Assembly (NCBI RefSeq): GCF_029688625.1
Contig: NZ_JARULC010000003.1
Coordinates: 744,001-808,000, forward strand
From: Qipengyuania marincola
GTDB taxonomy: Bacteria > Pseudomonadota > Alphaproteobacteria > Sphingomonadales > Sphingomonadaceae
DNA length: 64,000 nucleotides
Reading direction: 5' to 3'
A program made the position numbers and the translations under genes. Positions 1 through 8,549 of the stretch are shown piece after piece. Under the pieces are notes generated by a model. That model was given only the letters and a program-made list of their open reading frames with translations. It searched no databases and was not told where the DNA came from. The number at the start of each line of letters is the position of its first letter. Position 1 is the stretch's first letter.

Positions 1-519
1 TTCGATTCGAGTTACGAACCCGACCGCGTGATGGAGGATGGCGAGAAGATGACCGGCCCGGGCTGGACGCTGACCGCGGTCGCAACGCCCGGCCATGTCT
101 CCAACCACCTGTGCTTCGCACTGGAGGAAAGCGGCGCGCTGTTCACCGGCGATCATATCATGGGCTGGTCGACCAGCGTCGTGATCCCGCCCGATGGCGA
201 CATGGGCGATTACATGCTCAGCCTCGAGAAGCTGCACGCCCGCGAGGACCGCGTGTTCTATCCAGCGCATGGCGAGGCGGTGGAAAAGCCCCGCCAGCTG
301 GTGCGCGGAATGATCGGCCATCGCCGCCAGCGCGAGAACCAGATTATCCGCCTGCTGGGCGATGGTCCACATGACGCCGCCGGTTTCGTGCCGAAGATGT
401 ACAAGGGCCTCGATCGGAAGCTGCACAAGGCGGCGGAAATGTCGGTGACCGCGCATCTGATCGATCTGGAACGCCGCGGCCTCGTCGCACGTTCGGGCGA
501 TACATGGCGAACGATCTGA
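1..519 (+). CDS. MBL-fold metallo-hydrolase, C-terminal part (5' end outside window)
   Basis: The reading frame is open from base 1, so the gene starts before the window; 172 residues are present. The visible part holds the second half of a metallo-beta-lactamase fold: a metal-site histidine in TPGHVSNHLCF, the aspartate strand LFTGDHIMGW, and a late histidine in FYPAHGEAV. After these comes a helical tail with a winged-helix look, ending in HLIDLERRGLVARSGDTW. This arrangement is typical of LACTB2-like hydrolases, which have a small winged-helix domain after the MBL core. The substrate cannot be told. The stop overlaps the next gene by 16 bases, so the two are probably co-transcribed. Confidence 0.85.
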   Translation, partial: FDSSYEPDRVMEDGEKMTGPGWTLTAVATPGHVSNHLCFALEESGALFTGDHIMGWSTSVVIPPDGDMGDYMLSLEKLHAREDRVFYPAHGEAVEKPRQLVRGMIGHRRQRENQIIRLLGDGPHDAAGFVPKMYKGLDRKLHKAAEMSVTAHLIDLERRGLVARSGDTWRTI

Positions 520-1187
520 AAACCCGCGAGAATACGGTCCAGCCCGAAGTGACGCGCGACCGGCCACTCGCGCGGGTGCAGGCGGTTCCGTGGCTCATCG
601 TCATCGCTCTCCTGGCAGCGGTCGCCTGGCTCGGCTGGCGCGCTTTCGTCTACGAAGAGGAAGGCGACCCTGTGGGCAGCGCGATGCTGGCCTTCGAAAA
701 GCAGAATTCGCTGACCGTCTTTTCTTCGCGGTTCGAGGTGGTGGCGGAAAGCGTCGACAACCGGGGCCCCTTCGGCCAGATCGAATCGCGCCAGGCCGTC
801 ATTGTTCCGGCCTCGGTCGAATACCGGCTCGACCTCGGCGAGATGGATCGCGACGATTTCACCTGGAATGCGGAGACCAGTCGGCTGACGGTCACTTTAC
901 CGCAATTGCAAACGAGCCGCCCGAATCTCGACGAAGCGCGCGCGCGCGTCTATACCGAGGGGCTGTATGTGAGCCGCGATGCTAGCGCCGACCTTGCGCG
1001 GAACAACTCGCAGCAGGCGGAGCGCAAGGCCTCTGCCTTTGCCAAGAATCGCGAAATCCTGGAACTGGCACGAACCGCCGCGAAACAGGCGGTTCGCCAA
1101 AACCTTGCAATCCCGCTTCAGGTCGCCGGATATGACGAAATCACCGTCGATGTCCGCTTCGCAAACGAGCCCACGCCCGACGCCTGA
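504..1187 (+). CDS. DUF4230 family membrane-anchored protein
   Basis: A 227-residue protein of the DUF4230 family, whose function is not established. Residues about 30-48 (WLIVIALLAAVAWLGWRAF) form a single N-terminal membrane anchor; the rest is predicted to lie outside the cytoplasm. The region with SRFEVVAESVD, the central strands, and a C-terminal helix ending in ILELARTAAKQAVRQNL followed by a final strand (YDEITVDVRF) match the family layout. The ATG lies inside the end of the preceding hydrolase gene with a 16-base overlap, indicating an operon. No catalytic residues are evident. Confidence 0.8.
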   Translation: MANDLKTRENTVQPEVTRDRPLARVQAVPWLIVIALLAAVAWLGWRAFVYEEEGDPVGSAMLAFEKQNSLTVFSSRFEVVAESVDNRGPFGQIESRQAVIVPASVEYRLDLGEMDRDDFTWNAETSRLTVTLPQLQTSRPNLDEARARVYTEGLYVSRDASADLARNNSQQAERKASAFAKNREILELARTAAKQAVRQNLAIPLQVAGYDEITVDVRFANEPTPDA

Positions 1188-1267
1188 TTTGACCAGACGA
1201 CCTACCCCGCGATAAGCTTCGACGATAAAAATAGGTCGCTTGGCTCACGAGGGGGAGGTCCGGCACC

Positions 1268-2044
1268 ATGGCAACATCGGCAGCACAGTCGCGTTCGATC
1301 GAGCGTGGCAACACGCGCTTCTTCACCATCATGGCCTTCGTCATGTCGGCCATCATCGTGGCGGGCTTCAGCCTCAATATCGCAATGGGCCGGTCCAGCT
1401 TCGCCGTGCCGCTGGCCTATCACATTCATGCCGTGGTCTTCATGGCGTGGATCGGCATCTACCTCGCCCAGCACGTCACCGCCTCAGCGGGAAACTGGTC
1501 GCTGCACGCCGCTTTCGGAAAAATCGCTTGGGCCTGGGTGCCGCTGATGATGGTGTTCGGGACGGCGGTGATGATCGTGGTCGCGCGGCGTACCGGCGGG
1601 CCGTTCTTCTTCCATGTCAGCGAGTTTTTGTGGAGCAACATCATGACGCTGTGGTGCTTCGGCGGGCTCGCCTTCTGGGCGCTGGCCCGCCGGCGCTACA
1701 CCGGCTGGCATCGCCGGTTGATGCTGTGCGCCATGGCGATCCTGACCGGGCCGGGCCTCGGTCGGCTGCTCCCGCTGCCGTTGATGATCCCCAATGCGTG
1801 GACGATTACCGTCGCCGCGACGATGGTTTTCCCGGTCATCGGCATGATAGCCGACAAGCGCGCGACGGGCCGTGTGCATTCCGCATATTGGTGGGGCCTC
1901 GGTATATATGTCGCCGTGTTCCTGCTGTCGCTGGCGCTCGCCTACAGCCCCTTCGGCATGGGCGTGGCCCAGCAGCTGATCGCCGGAACGCCCGGCGCAG
2001 AACGGCCGATGGAAGCATTCCTGCCGCCCGGCTTCACAATGTAG
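1268..2044 (+). CDS. Unknown seven-helix membrane protein
   Basis: I do not recognise this 258-residue protein. It has about seven hydrophobic segments (near residues 18-41, 48-70, 84-104, 122-141, 149-168, 177-194 and 209-228), so it is an integral membrane protein. Histidines within or next to helices (YHIHAVVF, YLAQHV, the WHRR loop) are a pattern seen in haem- or metal-binding membrane proteins, but nothing proves binding here. A purine-rich GGGGGAGG lies about 10 bases before the ATG and supports this start. It is separated by 80 bases from the upstream gene and by 66 bases from nadA on the same strand. Confidence 0.6.
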   Translation: MATSAAQSRSIERGNTRFFTIMAFVMSAIIVAGFSLNIAMGRSSFAVPLAYHIHAVVFMAWIGIYLAQHVTASAGNWSLHAAFGKIAWAWVPLMMVFGTAVMIVVARRTGGPFFFHVSEFLWSNIMTLWCFGGLAFWALARRRYTGWHRRLMLCAMAILTGPGLGRLLPLPLMIPNAWTITVAATMVFPVIGMIADKRATGRVHSAYWWGLGIYVAVFLLSLALAYSPFGMGVAQQLIAGTPGAERPMEAFLPPGFTM

Positions 2045-2110
2045 GAACGCCCTCGCCTTCCCGTCCGTTCGCTTTATAAGCGACCTCAAACGCAGCAGAC
2101 GGGATCCGAC

Positions 2111-3097
2111 ATGACCGCCCAGACCGACCTACCGACCGGCGAGGACCTGCTCGTCGCTATCGATCGTCTCCGCAAGGAGAAGAACGCGATCATCCTCGCG
2201 CATTATTACCAGACCGCCGATATCCAGGACATCGCGGATTTCGTCGGTGACAGTTTGGAGCTCAGCCGCAAGGCCGCCGAAACCGATGCGGACGTCATCG
2301 TATTCTGCGGCGTGAAGTTCATGGCCGACACGGCGAAGATTCTCAGCCCGGAAAAGATCGTCGTCCTGCCCGACATGGATGCCGGCTGCAGCCTCGAAGA
2401 CAGCTGCCCGCCGGAAAAGTTCAAGGCCTTCCGCGAGGCGCATCCCGACCATATCGCGCTGACCTACATCAACTGCTCGACCGAGGTGAAGGCACTGAGC
2501 GACGTGATCGTCACCAGCTCCAGCGCAGAAACGATTATCAGCCAGATACCCGAAGACCAGAAGATCATCTTCGGCCCCGACCGGCACCTTGGCGGCTACA
2601 TGAGCCGCAAGTTCAATCGCGAGATGTTGCTATGGCCGGGCGTGTGCATCGTGCACGAGGCCTTCAGCGAGACCGAGCTGCTCAAGCTCAAAGCGCAGCA
2701 CCCCGACGCCCCCGTCGCCGCGCATCCCGAATGCCCGCCGACGATCATCGACCACGCGGATTACGTCGGCTCGACCAGCGGCATCCTGCAATTCGCCAAG
2801 ACTTTCGAAGGCGACACGCTGATCGTCGCGACAGAGCCGCACATCATCCACCAGATGGAAAAGGCGCTGCCGGAGAAGACCTTCATCGGCGCGCCCGGCG
2901 CGGACGGCAACTGCAGCTGCAATATCTGCCCTTACATGGCATTGAACACCATGGAGAAGATGTACGCCTGCCTGCGCGATCTCGAACCGCGTATCGAGAT
3001 CGAGGAGGGGCTGCGCCTGAAGGCCAAGCAAAGCCTCGATCGCATGCTTGAAATGGCCAGCGGCACTATCGGCAAGGGTGATCTGGGCAAGGTCTGA
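2111..3097 (+). CDS. nadA: Quinolinate synthase NadA
   Basis: Condenses iminoaspartate with dihydroxyacetone phosphate to quinolinate in the de novo NAD pathway, using an oxygen-sensitive [4Fe-4S] cluster. The 328 residues match the usual length of A-type NadA. Family motifs are clear: an early IILAHYYQTADIQDIADFVG, FCGVKFMADTAKIL, the cysteine in YINCSTEVKAL, the cysteine in HPECPPTI, and the C-terminal CSCNICPYM. The three cysteines that ligate the cluster in known enzymes correspond to NCST, HPEC and the CNIC region. No nadB or nadC is adjacent. The start has GGGATC about 8 bases upstream. Confidence 0.97.
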   Translation: MTAQTDLPTGEDLLVAIDRLRKEKNAIILAHYYQTADIQDIADFVGDSLELSRKAAETDADVIVFCGVKFMADTAKILSPEKIVVLPDMDAGCSLEDSCPPEKFKAFREAHPDHIALTYINCSTEVKALSDVIVTSSSAETIISQIPEDQKIIFGPDRHLGGYMSRKFNREMLLWPGVCIVHEAFSETELLKLKAQHPDAPVAAHPECPPTIIDHADYVGSTSGILQFAKTFEGDTLIVATEPHIIHQMEKALPEKTFIGAPGADGNCSCNICPYMALNTMEKMYACLRDLEPRIEIEEGLRLKAKQSLDRMLEMASGTIGKGDLGKV

Positions 3098-3107
3098 CGA
3101 TTATGCC

Positions 3108-3932
3108 CTAGTGCTCCAGCCGCTCCGTGAGCATGTGCGGCGTCGCCATGCCGAAAGCGAGCGCGACGGCGAGCTCCAGCGCCAGCCATCCCTGCCATAC
3201 AGCCATGCCGATGGCCGCCGCGCCCAGCGTCGCAATGATGGTCGGTGCAGCCACGGCTCGCACGACGCGGTCTACGCCATAGGCAGCAATCTGTCGGCGC
3301 TGGATCGGAAGGGCATGCATGACGAGGAAGATCAGCCCCACGGCGAGCACAGGGTGAAACGCCGCGCAAGCCAGCGCCGCAGCCGCCGATGATAGGGCGC
3401 CTCGCTTGCGTCCGGCGACCGCCACGGCCGCAAGGAACAGCCCGATCGCACCTGCGATCTGCAAGCCACCCATCAGAAGGTCCGGAGGGGCGCGACCCAA
3501 TATGGCCGCGAACACCGCAGAGGTCTCGTTCGCGCGCAGCAAGGCGCTGCCGCCGATCGCCAGCACCGCGATGGCGAGATTGACCAGCTGGCTCATTCCG
3601 CTTTCACTGCGCGCGAAATGCCAGGCCGACAGGGACAGGAACAGCGCCAGTCCCGCGACCGGTGCAGCCAGGAACATGGCCGCAATGGCAAGCCCGGTCG
3701 CCACATACGCCAGAATGAGCAGCGGGGAATAGCCGCGCATGGCGCCACCGTTTTCGTCTCCCGCGCCATGCCCGAGGCCCGCCACGAACATCGCAAGTCC
3801 CACCCAGATTGGCGTCGCCTCTCCCGCAACATGGGCAACGGCGGCAAAGGCGAACAATGCCGCCGAAAGCCAAGGGGCCCCGGCATCAAGCCGAGGCCCC
3901 TCGTGCGATCCGAAGATCGGCCGGGTCGTCAT
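3108..3932 (-). CDS. blh: Brp/Blh-family beta-carotene 15,15'-dioxygenase
   Basis: Membrane-embedded oxygenase that splits beta-carotene symmetrically into two retinal molecules, the chromophore of microbial rhodopsins. The 274 residues hold several hydrophobic helices with the histidine clusters expected of the iron site: AHVAGEA, GLGHGAGDENGG, AWHFARSE, and FHPVLAVGLIFLVMHALP. The ATG overlaps the rhodopsin stop as ATGA (3930-3934), so the two genes are translationally coupled and supply chromophore and apoprotein together. Its substrate would come from the crtB-crtI-crtY genes at 57.7-62.0 kb. Identification rests on motifs and on the rhodopsin neighbour. Confidence 0.92.
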   Translation of the reverse strand: MTTRPIFGSHEGPRLDAGAPWLSAALFAFAAVAHVAGEATPIWVGLAMFVAGLGHGAGDENGGAMRGYSPLLILAYVATGLAIAAMFLAAPVAGLALFLSLSAWHFARSESGMSQLVNLAIAVLAIGGSALLRANETSAVFAAILGRAPPDLLMGGLQIAGAIGLFLAAVAVAGRKRGALSSAAAALACAAFHPVLAVGLIFLVMHALPIQRRQIAAYGVDRVVRAVAAPTIIATLGAAAIGMAVWQGWLALELAVALAFGMATPHMLTERLEH

Positions 3933-4798
3933 CAGTCGCCGCGGACGGAGGCGGCCTGCGAACCCACCGGCGTGGTCGAAAGCGCCTCGGCAGACGGCAT
4001 GTAGCCTTCCAGCGCACTGCGGCGCAGCACGTAACGCGACAGGATCACCCCGTAGATCAGCTTCGAGGAGATATCCGCGATGCTGTAGAGCAGCTGGCGT
4101 ACCACCACGACATCACCGGTAAAGCCGAGCTGCGGCAGGGCGTAGGCGATGGGATAAAGACCCCAGGTCGCGAGGAAATACCACCAGATGTTCTTCGGCC
4201 ACGCCTTGAGTTCGGCGGGGCTGTTGGCGATGCCGGCGGTAATCACGCCGCGCACCTCGATGATCAGCCAGACGAAGAAGGCAGTGGAGATGATGCCCCA
4301 CAGATTCAGGCGCGACCAATCGCCGGTTTCGCCGAACTGGCCGTAGAGGCCGGTCCAGATCATCAGCAGCGCCGGGATCGCCATGCGCAGCGCGCGCTTG
4401 TGCAGATCCGGCCGGGACAGGGCGAAAGCGATGGGCAATTGCGTCAGCAGCAGCGGGACGGTGATCGTCCAGTTGCCGTAACGATAGGCGTTGGTGAAGG
4501 TCTCACCCTCGGTCAGCGGGACATACTGACCGCCGACGAACTGGTAGACGTCCTGCCAGGCCGTGAATTCGCGGAACAGGCTGAGCCCCGCACTGGCCAT
4601 TACGACCGCCGACAGGATCGGCACGATGCGATAACGTGGTGCAAGCTGCATCGACGTCATGAGAAAATAGAGAATAAAGGCGAAATGCGCGCCATAGCTG
4701 ACCATCAGGATCAGCGAACCAGTCGTGTATTGCCCAGCTGTCAGGGTGACCAGGTTCTCGATATTGTTGACGGCATTGGATGGATTAGGAACAAGCAT
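3932..4798 (-). CDS. NTQ-motif microbial rhodopsin, predicted inward light-driven chloride pump
   Basis: A 288-residue type I rhodopsin with seven helices. The retinal Schiff-base lysine is K246 in SIADISSKLIYG. Helix C reads RYGNWTITVPLLLTQ, placing N109, T113 and Q120 at the three positions that are D-T-E or D-T-D in proton pumps and N-D-Q in sodium pumps. N-T-Q is the signature of the inward chloride pumps described from Nonlabens marinus (NM-R3) and Fulvimarina. Residue L117 aligns with the position where leucine gives green absorption in proteorhodopsins. The frame stays open further upstream, but the ATG at 4798 is the natural start: it has AAGGGA 6 bases upstream, and the 100 extra residues otherwise added are arginine-rich non-homologous sequence. 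Coupled to blh by an ATGA overlap. Confidence 0.95.
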   Translation of the reverse strand: MLVPNPSNAVNNIENLVTLTAGQYTTGSLILMVSYGAHFAFILYFLMTSMQLAPRYRIVPILSAVVMASAGLSLFREFTAWQDVYQFVGGQYVPLTEGETFTNAYRYGNWTITVPLLLTQLPIAFALSRPDLHKRALRMAIPALLMIWTGLYGQFGETGDWSRLNLWGIISTAFFVWLIIEVRGVITAGIANSPAELKAWPKNIWWYFLATWGLYPIAYALPQLGFTGDVVVVRQLLYSIADISSKLIYGVILSRYVLRRSALEGYMPSAEALSTTPVGSQAASVRGD

Positions 4799-4805
4799 AA
4801 GAATT

Positions 4806-4840
4806 CCCTTTAAAAGGGTAGCCTGCCGGTAAGCCGGTAG
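4806..4840 (-). promoter_or_regulatory. Palindrome and direct repeat in the rhodopsin leader
   Basis: In the gap between the divergent rhodopsin and DUF2254 genes, bases 4806-4818 form a perfect 6-base inverted repeat around one base (on the minus strand CCCTTTTAAAGGG). It includes the purine tract that serves as the rhodopsin ribosome binding site. Immediately upstream, GCCGGTAA at 4825-4832 and GCCGGTAG at 4833-4840 form a near-perfect 8-base direct repeat. Both could be protein-binding sites controlling the rhodopsin-blh pair; no regulator is identified. Confidence 0.35.
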
Positions 4841-4926
4841 CGACCGCACACATGCTCGAACCACGCTCTGCCGTGCGCAAGCATGGCAACGAAATGAGGT
4901 GCTGGTCGTTATGTTCCCGATCCAGC

Positions 4927-6270
4927 ATGGATCGAGGTCATGTCCTGAAAGGCATCTGCTTGCTCCGACCCGCCCGTATCTCCGGCTTTCTCGGCTGGAT
5001 CTTTCATCGCCTTTTCGCCAGCTACTGGATGCTGGCCGTGCTGGCGGTAATCGCGGCCTTTCCCTGGCACTTTGCGGTTCTCTGGCTCGACCGGGCAATC
5101 GTGTCCGACTGGCTGCTGCGCCACGATCTGGTGCCGGTCGCGACAGCCGATACGGCGAAGGATTTTCTCGGCATCGCAGCCGGGATCAATGCGGCCTTCA
5201 TCACTCTCTATTTTTCCATCACGCTGATCGTTCTCAGCATGGCGGCAGGCAATCTGGGCGTGCGGCTGATCGACCGCTGGGTGGAACGCGGGCTGGTGCG
5301 GGTCAGCCTTGCCGGCCTGTCGTTTTCTCTCGTGTGCTCTCTCCTCGCCATGCTCTCGGTCGATGCCGAAGCTGCGCTGGAGGACACGCCCCTGCTGCTG
5401 GTCATCGTGGTCACGCTGCTGCAGGCTATCAATGTGGCGATGCTGTCGGTCTCGCTGCACAGCCTGGCGCGGACCATGTTCGTCGACACCTCCATCGACC
5501 GGCTGGCAAATGATGCCGACAATCGCAGCCTCGATCTGAAGGGCGGCCAGCCGGCGGACGAAGACTACCAGCACCAGCTCCGCGCCCCGCGCGAAGGCTA
5601 TATCGAGGATGTCGATATCGCGAAGCTGCGTGCGCTATTCGGCGACACGAAGCACCGGATCGTGGTCCACGGCGCGCCGGGCCAGCATGTCGTGGACGGC
5701 CAGACGCTGGTGGAAAGCGATACCCCTTTCGATGAGAAACAGATGGCGCGCGCCATTCCCATCGGTCCTTACCGCTCGGACAATCAGGGCGTGGTGTTCC
5801 GCATCCGCTTGCTGGTGGAAATCGCCGCGCGTGCCCTGTCACCGGCGGTGAACGATTTCTATACGGCGCTGACCTGTGCGGACAAACTGGCGACGATCAT
5901 GGAAGGCCAGACGGCGACCTATATTCCCGAAGGCGAAGTCCCGGTGCTGGTCGAGGCCGAGTGGCTCGTCCTCACCGGACAGGATTTTCGCGGGTTGTTC
6001 GAAGATCCGCTGAATGCATTCCGCCAGGCTGCCTGCGCCTATCCATCGGTGGCGATCCGCATGATCGGAAACTATGGCCGCATCGCATCGCGCCGCTATC
6101 ACAACGGCGCGCCCGAAGGCATGGTGGTCCTGCTCGATCGCCTTGCGCGCGAATTGCGCGACCATGCCTGTCAATCAGCGGGCTTCGACCGGGATCGCGA
6201 GGATATCCGTGCCGCCTACGACGCGGCGTTCGGCGAAGAATTGCAACAGATCGCAAGGGACGAACCCTAA
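4927..6270 (+). CDS. DUF2254 membrane protein (first of pair)
   Basis: A 447-residue DUF2254 family protein of unknown function. Four hydrophobic segments fill the first half (around ASYWMLAVLAVIAAF, GIAAGINAAFITLYFSITLI, LAGLSFSLVCSLLAML and LLLVIVVTLLQAINVAMLSV), followed by a soluble C-terminal region. That region carries the family motif ARALSPAVNDFYTAL, also present in the next gene. The frame is open from an ATG at 4852, but that would leave 53 bases for two divergent promoters. The ATG at 4927 puts a short tail before the first helix, as in the neighbour; neither start has a strong ribosome binding site. Its stop overlaps the next start (TAATG). Confidence 0.8.
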   Translation: MDRGHVLKGICLLRPARISGFLGWIFHRLFASYWMLAVLAVIAAFPWHFAVLWLDRAIVSDWLLRHDLVPVATADTAKDFLGIAAGINAAFITLYFSITLIVLSMAAGNLGVRLIDRWVERGLVRVSLAGLSFSLVCSLLAMLSVDAEAALEDTPLLLVIVVTLLQAINVAMLSVSLHSLARTMFVDTSIDRLANDADNRSLDLKGGQPADEDYQHQLRAPREGYIEDVDIAKLRALFGDTKHRIVVHGAPGQHVVDGQTLVESDTPFDEKQMARAIPIGPYRSDNQGVVFRIRLLVEIAARALSPAVNDFYTALTCADKLATIMEGQTATYIPEGEVPVLVEAEWLVLTGQDFRGLFEDPLNAFRQAACAYPSVAIRMIGNYGRIASRRYHNGAPEGMVVLLDRLARELRDHACQSAGFDRDREDIRAAYDAAFGEELQQIARDEP

Positions 6271-7580
6271 TGGCGGAGATCCGTTTTTTCTGGTCGAGGC
6301 TGAATGCCAACTACTGGTTCTATCCGGCCCTGTTCTGCATCGGTGCGGCTGCACTCGCCTTTACGATGGTGGCGATCGACCGTGCCGGTTTCGCCGAATT
6401 CCTGAACGATGTGTCATGGATTGTCCCGGCACGGCCGCAGGGCGCGGCCGATATGCTCACCGTCATGGCAGGAAGCATGATCGGGGTGGCCTCCACCGTG
6501 TTCTCCATCACCATCGCCGCGGTCGCCTATGCCAGCGGGAATTACGGACCGCGGTTGCTGACCAACTTCATGGAGGATCGCGGCAACCAGCTGAGCCTCG
6601 CCACGTTTATCGGCAGCTTCGTCTATGCCCTGATCGTGCTGCGTGCCGTGCGCGCCGAAGACGAAACCGCCACCGGCGCGGAATCGGTGGCAACGGCCCT
6701 GCCCGGCTTCGCCCCGCAATTGTCTCTGCTGGTGGCCTATGGGCTGATGGGCCTCTGCGTGGCCGTGCTCGTATTCTTCCTCAATCACGTTCCCTCCAGC
6801 ATCCGTATCAACAAGGTCCTGCAGGGCATCGGCGCACGACTGCTCGACGGGATCCGCGACACTTATCCGGTGGAAGACGAGTTCGGAGACGCCCGGCAAC
6901 CAGAGGGCGGCAAGCCGATGACCGCATGGAAGACGGGTTACGTCCAGCTGATCGATTTCGAGGACCTCGTGGAGATTGCGCGCAAGCACGATTGCACGAT
7001 CTCGCTCGATGTCCGCACCGGCGATTTCGTGCACCGGGACATGGTGTTGCTCAAGATCGATGGTTGCGACCCCGAAGACCTGATCGACAAGGTGCGCGGC
7101 TGTTTCACGCTGGGCGCGACGCGCACGCCCGATCAGGACCTGCAATTCCTGATCGATGAGCTGGTGGAGATCGGAATGCGCGCGCTGTCGCCGGGGATCA
7201 ACGACCCGTTCACGGCCGTAACGGCGCTGCACTGGCTGGGCGCCGCGACCGCCGAAATCGGCCGCCGCGACCTGCGCAAGAACATCTGCGGTTCGGAAGA
7301 GGATGAATGCCCCGTCATCCCCGTGCCGGACGATTGGGACCACTATGTGAAGCGCGGCTTCGGTTCGATCCGCAGCGCCGTGGCAAGCTCGCCCATCGCT
7401 GCCGAGGTCATGCTCGATACGCTGGCGCATGCGGCGGTGCCGATCCGCGACGAAACCCGTCAGCAATCGCTGAAGGACGAAGCGGAAAAGCTGGCCGAGC
7501 AGGCGCGGGTGCTGATGGTCGGCCCCGACCTTTCCCGGTTCGAGGACCACCTGAGGAAATTCAACCAGAACTTCTGGTAG
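6270..7580 (+). CDS. DUF2254 membrane protein (second of pair)
   Basis: A 436-residue DUF2254 paralogue of the preceding protein. It has four predicted membrane helices in the first 170 residues (YPALFCIGAAALAFTM, a MIGVASTVFSITIAAV segment, LATFIGSFVYALIVL and LSLLVAYGLMGLCVAVLVFF), then a soluble domain with the shared motif RALSPGINDPFTAVTAL. The start ATG shares one base with the previous stop codon, so the two are translationally coupled and may form a complex. An open frame extends upstream inside the previous gene but is not needed. The pair is divergent from the rhodopsin operon. Function unknown. Confidence 0.85.
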   Translation: MAEIRFFWSRLNANYWFYPALFCIGAAALAFTMVAIDRAGFAEFLNDVSWIVPARPQGAADMLTVMAGSMIGVASTVFSITIAAVAYASGNYGPRLLTNFMEDRGNQLSLATFIGSFVYALIVLRAVRAEDETATGAESVATALPGFAPQLSLLVAYGLMGLCVAVLVFFLNHVPSSIRINKVLQGIGARLLDGIRDTYPVEDEFGDARQPEGGKPMTAWKTGYVQLIDFEDLVEIARKHDCTISLDVRTGDFVHRDMVLLKIDGCDPEDLIDKVRGCFTLGATRTPDQDLQFLIDELVEIGMRALSPGINDPFTAVTALHWLGAATAEIGRRDLRKNICGSEEDECPVIPVPDDWDHYVKRGFGSIRSAVASSPIAAEVMLDTLAHAAVPIRDETRQQSLKDEAEKLAEQARVLMVGPDLSRFEDHLRKFNQNFW

Positions 7581-7587
7581 ACGCGCC

Positions 7588-8496
7588 CTATGCCGCGCGG
7601 CCGATCTTGCGAGGCGTCTTCGCCAGCACCAGCGCCGTGCCCACCAGCAGCATGCCCGCGATGTCGAGCGGCACCAGCCTTTCGCCGAAGACGAACCACC
7701 CGACGATGCCGGCGATGGCAGGCTGGGTCAGCAGGGCCAGTCCGATGACGAGCGCTGGAAAATGCCGCAGCGAGAAAACCAGCAGGCCCTGCCCGATAAT
7801 CTGGCTCGACAGCGCGAGCAGGAGGACCGGCGTCCAGCCGGCCGTGCCCGGGAGGACCGGCTCGCCCGCCAGCACGGCCATGCCCAGCAGCAGCGGCGAT
7901 GCCGCCAGGCTGACGAGCGTGAGGACCGCCCACGGGTCGAGCGTCGTGCGCGCGGCCTGTGCGGGCAGGAGATAGAAGGCATAGCAGATGCCCGCCGCAA
8001 GGCAGAACAGGTCGCCGACGAAGGTCGCCGTCGAGATGTCGAGACTGCGGCCCAGCAGGATTGCCGCGCCCGCCAGTGCCGTAAGCACCCCGCCCGCCTC
8101 GCGCAGGGATGGTGCCCGACGCAGCGCAATCAGGCCCCACGCCATCAGGATTATGCTGCCCGAATTGCCGAACAGCACTGCATTGGCGAGCCGGGTGCGT
8201 TCGATGCCGACATGCCAGCTGGCAAGGTCGAAAGCGAAGAAGGTACCCGCCGTCAGGCACAGCGCCACGACCCGCCAGTCGAGCGCCACACCCTTGCGGG
8301 CGCGCCAGGCGAGGAAAGCGAGCAGTGGCAGGGGCAGCAGTAGGCGCCAGAAGGCTGCCGATACAGGCCCGGTATCCGCCAGCCTGACCAGCCAGGGGCC
8401 GAGCGCCAGCGCGGCATTGCCGAGAATCAGGCCGGCGAAGTGCCACGCCGTGGCCTGATAGCCATTCTTGCCGTCCGCCGCGGTTGCGCCATCCAT
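7588..8496 (-). CDS. DMT superfamily (EamA) transporter
   Basis: A 302-residue inner membrane protein with about ten hydrophobic helices in two homologous halves, the layout of EamA-type drug/metabolite transporters. The first repeat includes LILGNAALALGPWLVR and AAFWRLLLPLPLLAFLAW; the second ends in the typical ALLTQPAIAGIVGWFVFGE and a final helix DIAGMLLVGTALVLA. Substrate cannot be predicted from sequence. Convergent with the DUF2254 pair, with a 7-base gap, and divergent from the flavin oxidoreductase gene. Confidence 0.88.
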   Translation of the reverse strand: MDGATAADGKNGYQATAWHFAGLILGNAALALGPWLVRLADTGPVSAAFWRLLLPLPLLAFLAWRARKGVALDWRVVALCLTAGTFFAFDLASWHVGIERTRLANAVLFGNSGSIILMAWGLIALRRAPSLREAGGVLTALAGAAILLGRSLDISTATFVGDLFCLAAGICYAFYLLPAQAARTTLDPWAVLTLVSLAASPLLLGMAVLAGEPVLPGTAGWTPVLLLALSSQIIGQGLLVFSLRHFPALVIGLALLTQPAIAGIVGWFVFGERLVPLDIAGMLLVGTALVLAKTPRKIGRAA

Positions 8497-8549
8497 CCTC
8501 GCGCCCTAGCTCAATGGCCAACCCGCGCCAGCAAAAAGGAAGCTGCCCA

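Noticed and set aside
4799-5098. Possible 100-residue N-terminal extension of the rhodopsin
   Set aside because: The extension is Arg/Ser-rich, unlike any rhodopsin, crosses the divergent promoter region, and the ATG at 4798 has its own ribosome binding site.
6414-7550. Open frame of 378 codons antisense to the second DUF2254 gene
   Set aside because: Shadow of a coding strand with His/Arg/Asp-rich noise and no domain.
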